From Pseudomonadota bacterium (lineage in GTDB: Bacteria > Pseudomonadota > Gammaproteobacteria > Burkholderiales > Burkholderiaceae_B), in assembly GCA_023423975.1 (NCBI GenBank), contig JAFAEO010000058.1:1-64000 (forward strand): DNA of 64,000 nucleotides, given 5' to 3'. The position numbers and the translations under genes were made by a program. This document shows positions 63,059-64,000 of the stretch, piece after piece. Numbering within the stretch: position 1 is the first letter of the stretch; every line of letters starts with the position of its first letter. Under the pieces are notes generated by a model. That model worked only from the letters and a program-made list of their open reading frames with translations, was not told the origin of the DNA and searched no databases.

Positions 63059-63697
63059 TCAACGCTTGGTCAGCCAGATACGCAAGCCAAGCGCAATAAA
63101 CGCCAGGCCTACCACGCGGTCGATCCAGACTTTGACGGTCTGATTACGCGAGACCGCCCCTGCCGCACTGCCGGCCAGCCATGCAAACGTGGCGTCACAC
63201 ACAAAGCCAATCACAGCATAGGCCAACCCCAGCAACAGAAAGGAGACCGCCTGGTTGTCTCCCCCGACAGTAACAAACTGGGGAAAGAATGCGATAAAAA
63301 ATAACAGCACTTTAGGGTTGGTAATGGTTGTCAGAAAGCCGCGCAGCAATAGCGAATGGGTATTGGCTACCGGCAAGGCAACAGCAGCCTGCGATGCCTT
63401 GCTGCGCTGCAGGCTGCCCAGCAACATTTTGACCCCGAGCCAGATCAAATAGGCGGCGCCCAGAAACTTGACGATGGTAAACAGCAACGGCGATGCCGCC
63501 AGCAGCGCGGTCAGGCCCACGGCGCTGGCAACAGTGTGCGTACAGCTACCAATAGCAACCCCTGCAGCGGATATGACCCCGGCGCGCCGGCCATTGCCCA
63601 GGCTTTGTCCGACCACGTAGGCAAGATCCGGGCCCGGCGTAATCGACAGCGCAAATGCGGAAGCCGCAAAAAGCGGAAAGTGGACAATATCAAGCAT
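63059..63697 (-). CDS. LysE/RhtB-family amino-acid exporter
   Basis: A 212-residue inner-membrane exporter with about six hydrophobic segments. FAASAFALSITPGPDLAYVVGQSL and ITNPKVLLFFIAFFPQF are the LysE family hallmarks. Start ATG 63697 matches the usual length; the frame extends to 63730. Substrate unknown, probably a neutral or basic amino acid. Confidence 0.92.
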   Translation of the reverse strand: MLDIVHFPLFAASAFALSITPGPDLAYVVGQSLGNGRRAGVISAAGVAIGSCTHTVASAVGLTALLAASPLLFTIVKFLGAAYLIWLGVKMLLGSLQRSKASQAAVALPVANTHSLLLRGFLTTITNPKVLLFFIAFFPQFVTVGGDNQAVSFLLLGLAYAVIGFVCDATFAWLAGSAAGAVSRNQTVKVWIDRVVGLAFIALGLRIWLTKR

Positions 63698-63875
63698 GGG
63701 GATCGACCGTGAGACGTGATTTCGGGACAAGGATGTTAAAGCATATCATTTCACATGAAACAGTGCCATGCCATGGCTCGCCATCCGGCTGCAAAGAGAA
63801 GTCTTGCGCCCTGATGACAAATGCAATCAGCGCATTCACAACTGCAATCCAAAACAGGCAGAGTAAACCTTGCGC

Positions 63876-64000
63876 TCAGCGGCTTTGAGCCGCCTGGGAC
63901 AAGCAGGAAAGGAAGTTTTCCAGCAGCGGCGACATTGCCTGCATGCGCCAACAGACATACATCTCGACAACGGGAGGATCGTCCACTGCCAGCGGCCGAT
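63876..64000 (-). CDS. C-terminal end of a LysR-type regulator (partial)
   Basis: The minus strand from the window edge reads an open frame of 40 full codons ending in TGA at 63876. The residues RPLAVDDPPVVEMYVCWRMQ and MSPLLENFLSCL resemble the last strand and helix of LysR substrate-binding domains. The rest lies outside the window. It is upstream of the LysE-type exporter on the same strand. Confidence 0.55.
   Translation of the reverse strand, partial: RPLAVDDPPVVEMYVCWRMQAMSPLLENFLSCLSQAAQSR

Noticed and set aside
1..64000. tRNA genes, CRISPR arrays, insertion sequences, attachment sites
   Set aside because: I saw no tRNA TPsiC-like arm in the gaps, no regularly spaced repeats, no transposase or integrase motif and no repeated flanks. 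I could not run a covariance or repeat search, so a short tRNA could still be missed.

Overview
The window is a dense, housekeeping-rich stretch of chromosome from a Gram-negative betaproteobacterium. Gene content (lipid A flippase and heptosyltransferase, Kdo kinase, PriB inside the S6 operon, hopanoid-type squalene genes, AlaC-Hom-ThrC, HrpA-DnaE) and moderate GC point to Burkholderiales, most likely family Alcaligenaceae. An Advenella-like organism is my best guess, made from gene content and protein style only. I see no transposase, integrase, phage gene, tRNA, rRNA gene body or CRISPR array.

Layout. 1-540: no gene, but a strong leftward promoter (resembling those of stable-RNA operons) reading out of the window. 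0.5-4.5 kb: secreted esterase, folE, ribonuclease G and a small orphan gene. 4.6-8.2 kb: envelope genes (msbA; a heptosyltransferase-like GT9; ydcF). 8.4-9.7 kb: an HxlR regulator divergent from an isochorismatase-family hydrolase, with a palindromic operator candidate. 9.8-19.3 kb: hrpA, dnaE, a GT4 glycosyltransferase and a polysaccharide deacetylase in one leftward unit, the last three coupled by ATGA overlaps. 19.4-21.0 kb: argA and yggX. 21.4-27.2 kb: leftward potFGHI (putrescine import), an ArsC/YffB-like gene, rpiA and phoU. 27.3-35.3 kb: leftward alr, a TTG-started SDR gene, radA, a TauE exporter, an FtsX-type permease, a group II truncated haemoglobin and a Kdo kinase. 35.4-38.7 kb: hpnC-hpnD-hpnE (squalene from farnesyl diphosphate). 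38.9-42.8 kb: a ClC channel divergent from a MarR gene around a perfect 27-bp palindrome, then nnrS behind a near-perfect NsrR-type site. 43.2-47.2 kb: alaC-hom-thrC with an attenuator-like leader. 47.5-51.7 kb: a Mth938-like protein, a PrxQ/Bcp peroxiredoxin, a PIN-PhoH ATPase and an SBF-type transporter. 51.8-55.0 kb: rpsF-priB-rpsR-rplI, then dnaB. 55.4-59.3 kb: xseB-ispA-dxs-folE2. 59.4-64 kb: a Rieske oxygenase, an EamA transporter, htpX, a LysE exporter and the end of a LysR-type regulator.

How the genes fit together. Isoprenoid supply (dxs, ispA) makes the farnesyl diphosphate that hpnCDE would turn into squalene; the cyclase is not in the window. Several genes build or export lipopolysaccharide (msbA, GT9, GT4, deacetylase, Kdo kinase). 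Two non-homologous-looking GTP cyclohydrolase I types (folE and folE2) are both present and intact. The least ordinary signals are regulatory DNA: four palindromic or attenuator-like sites that pair well with a neighbouring regulator or pathway. I did not find a clearly new multi-gene system; the window is mostly recognisable core genome.
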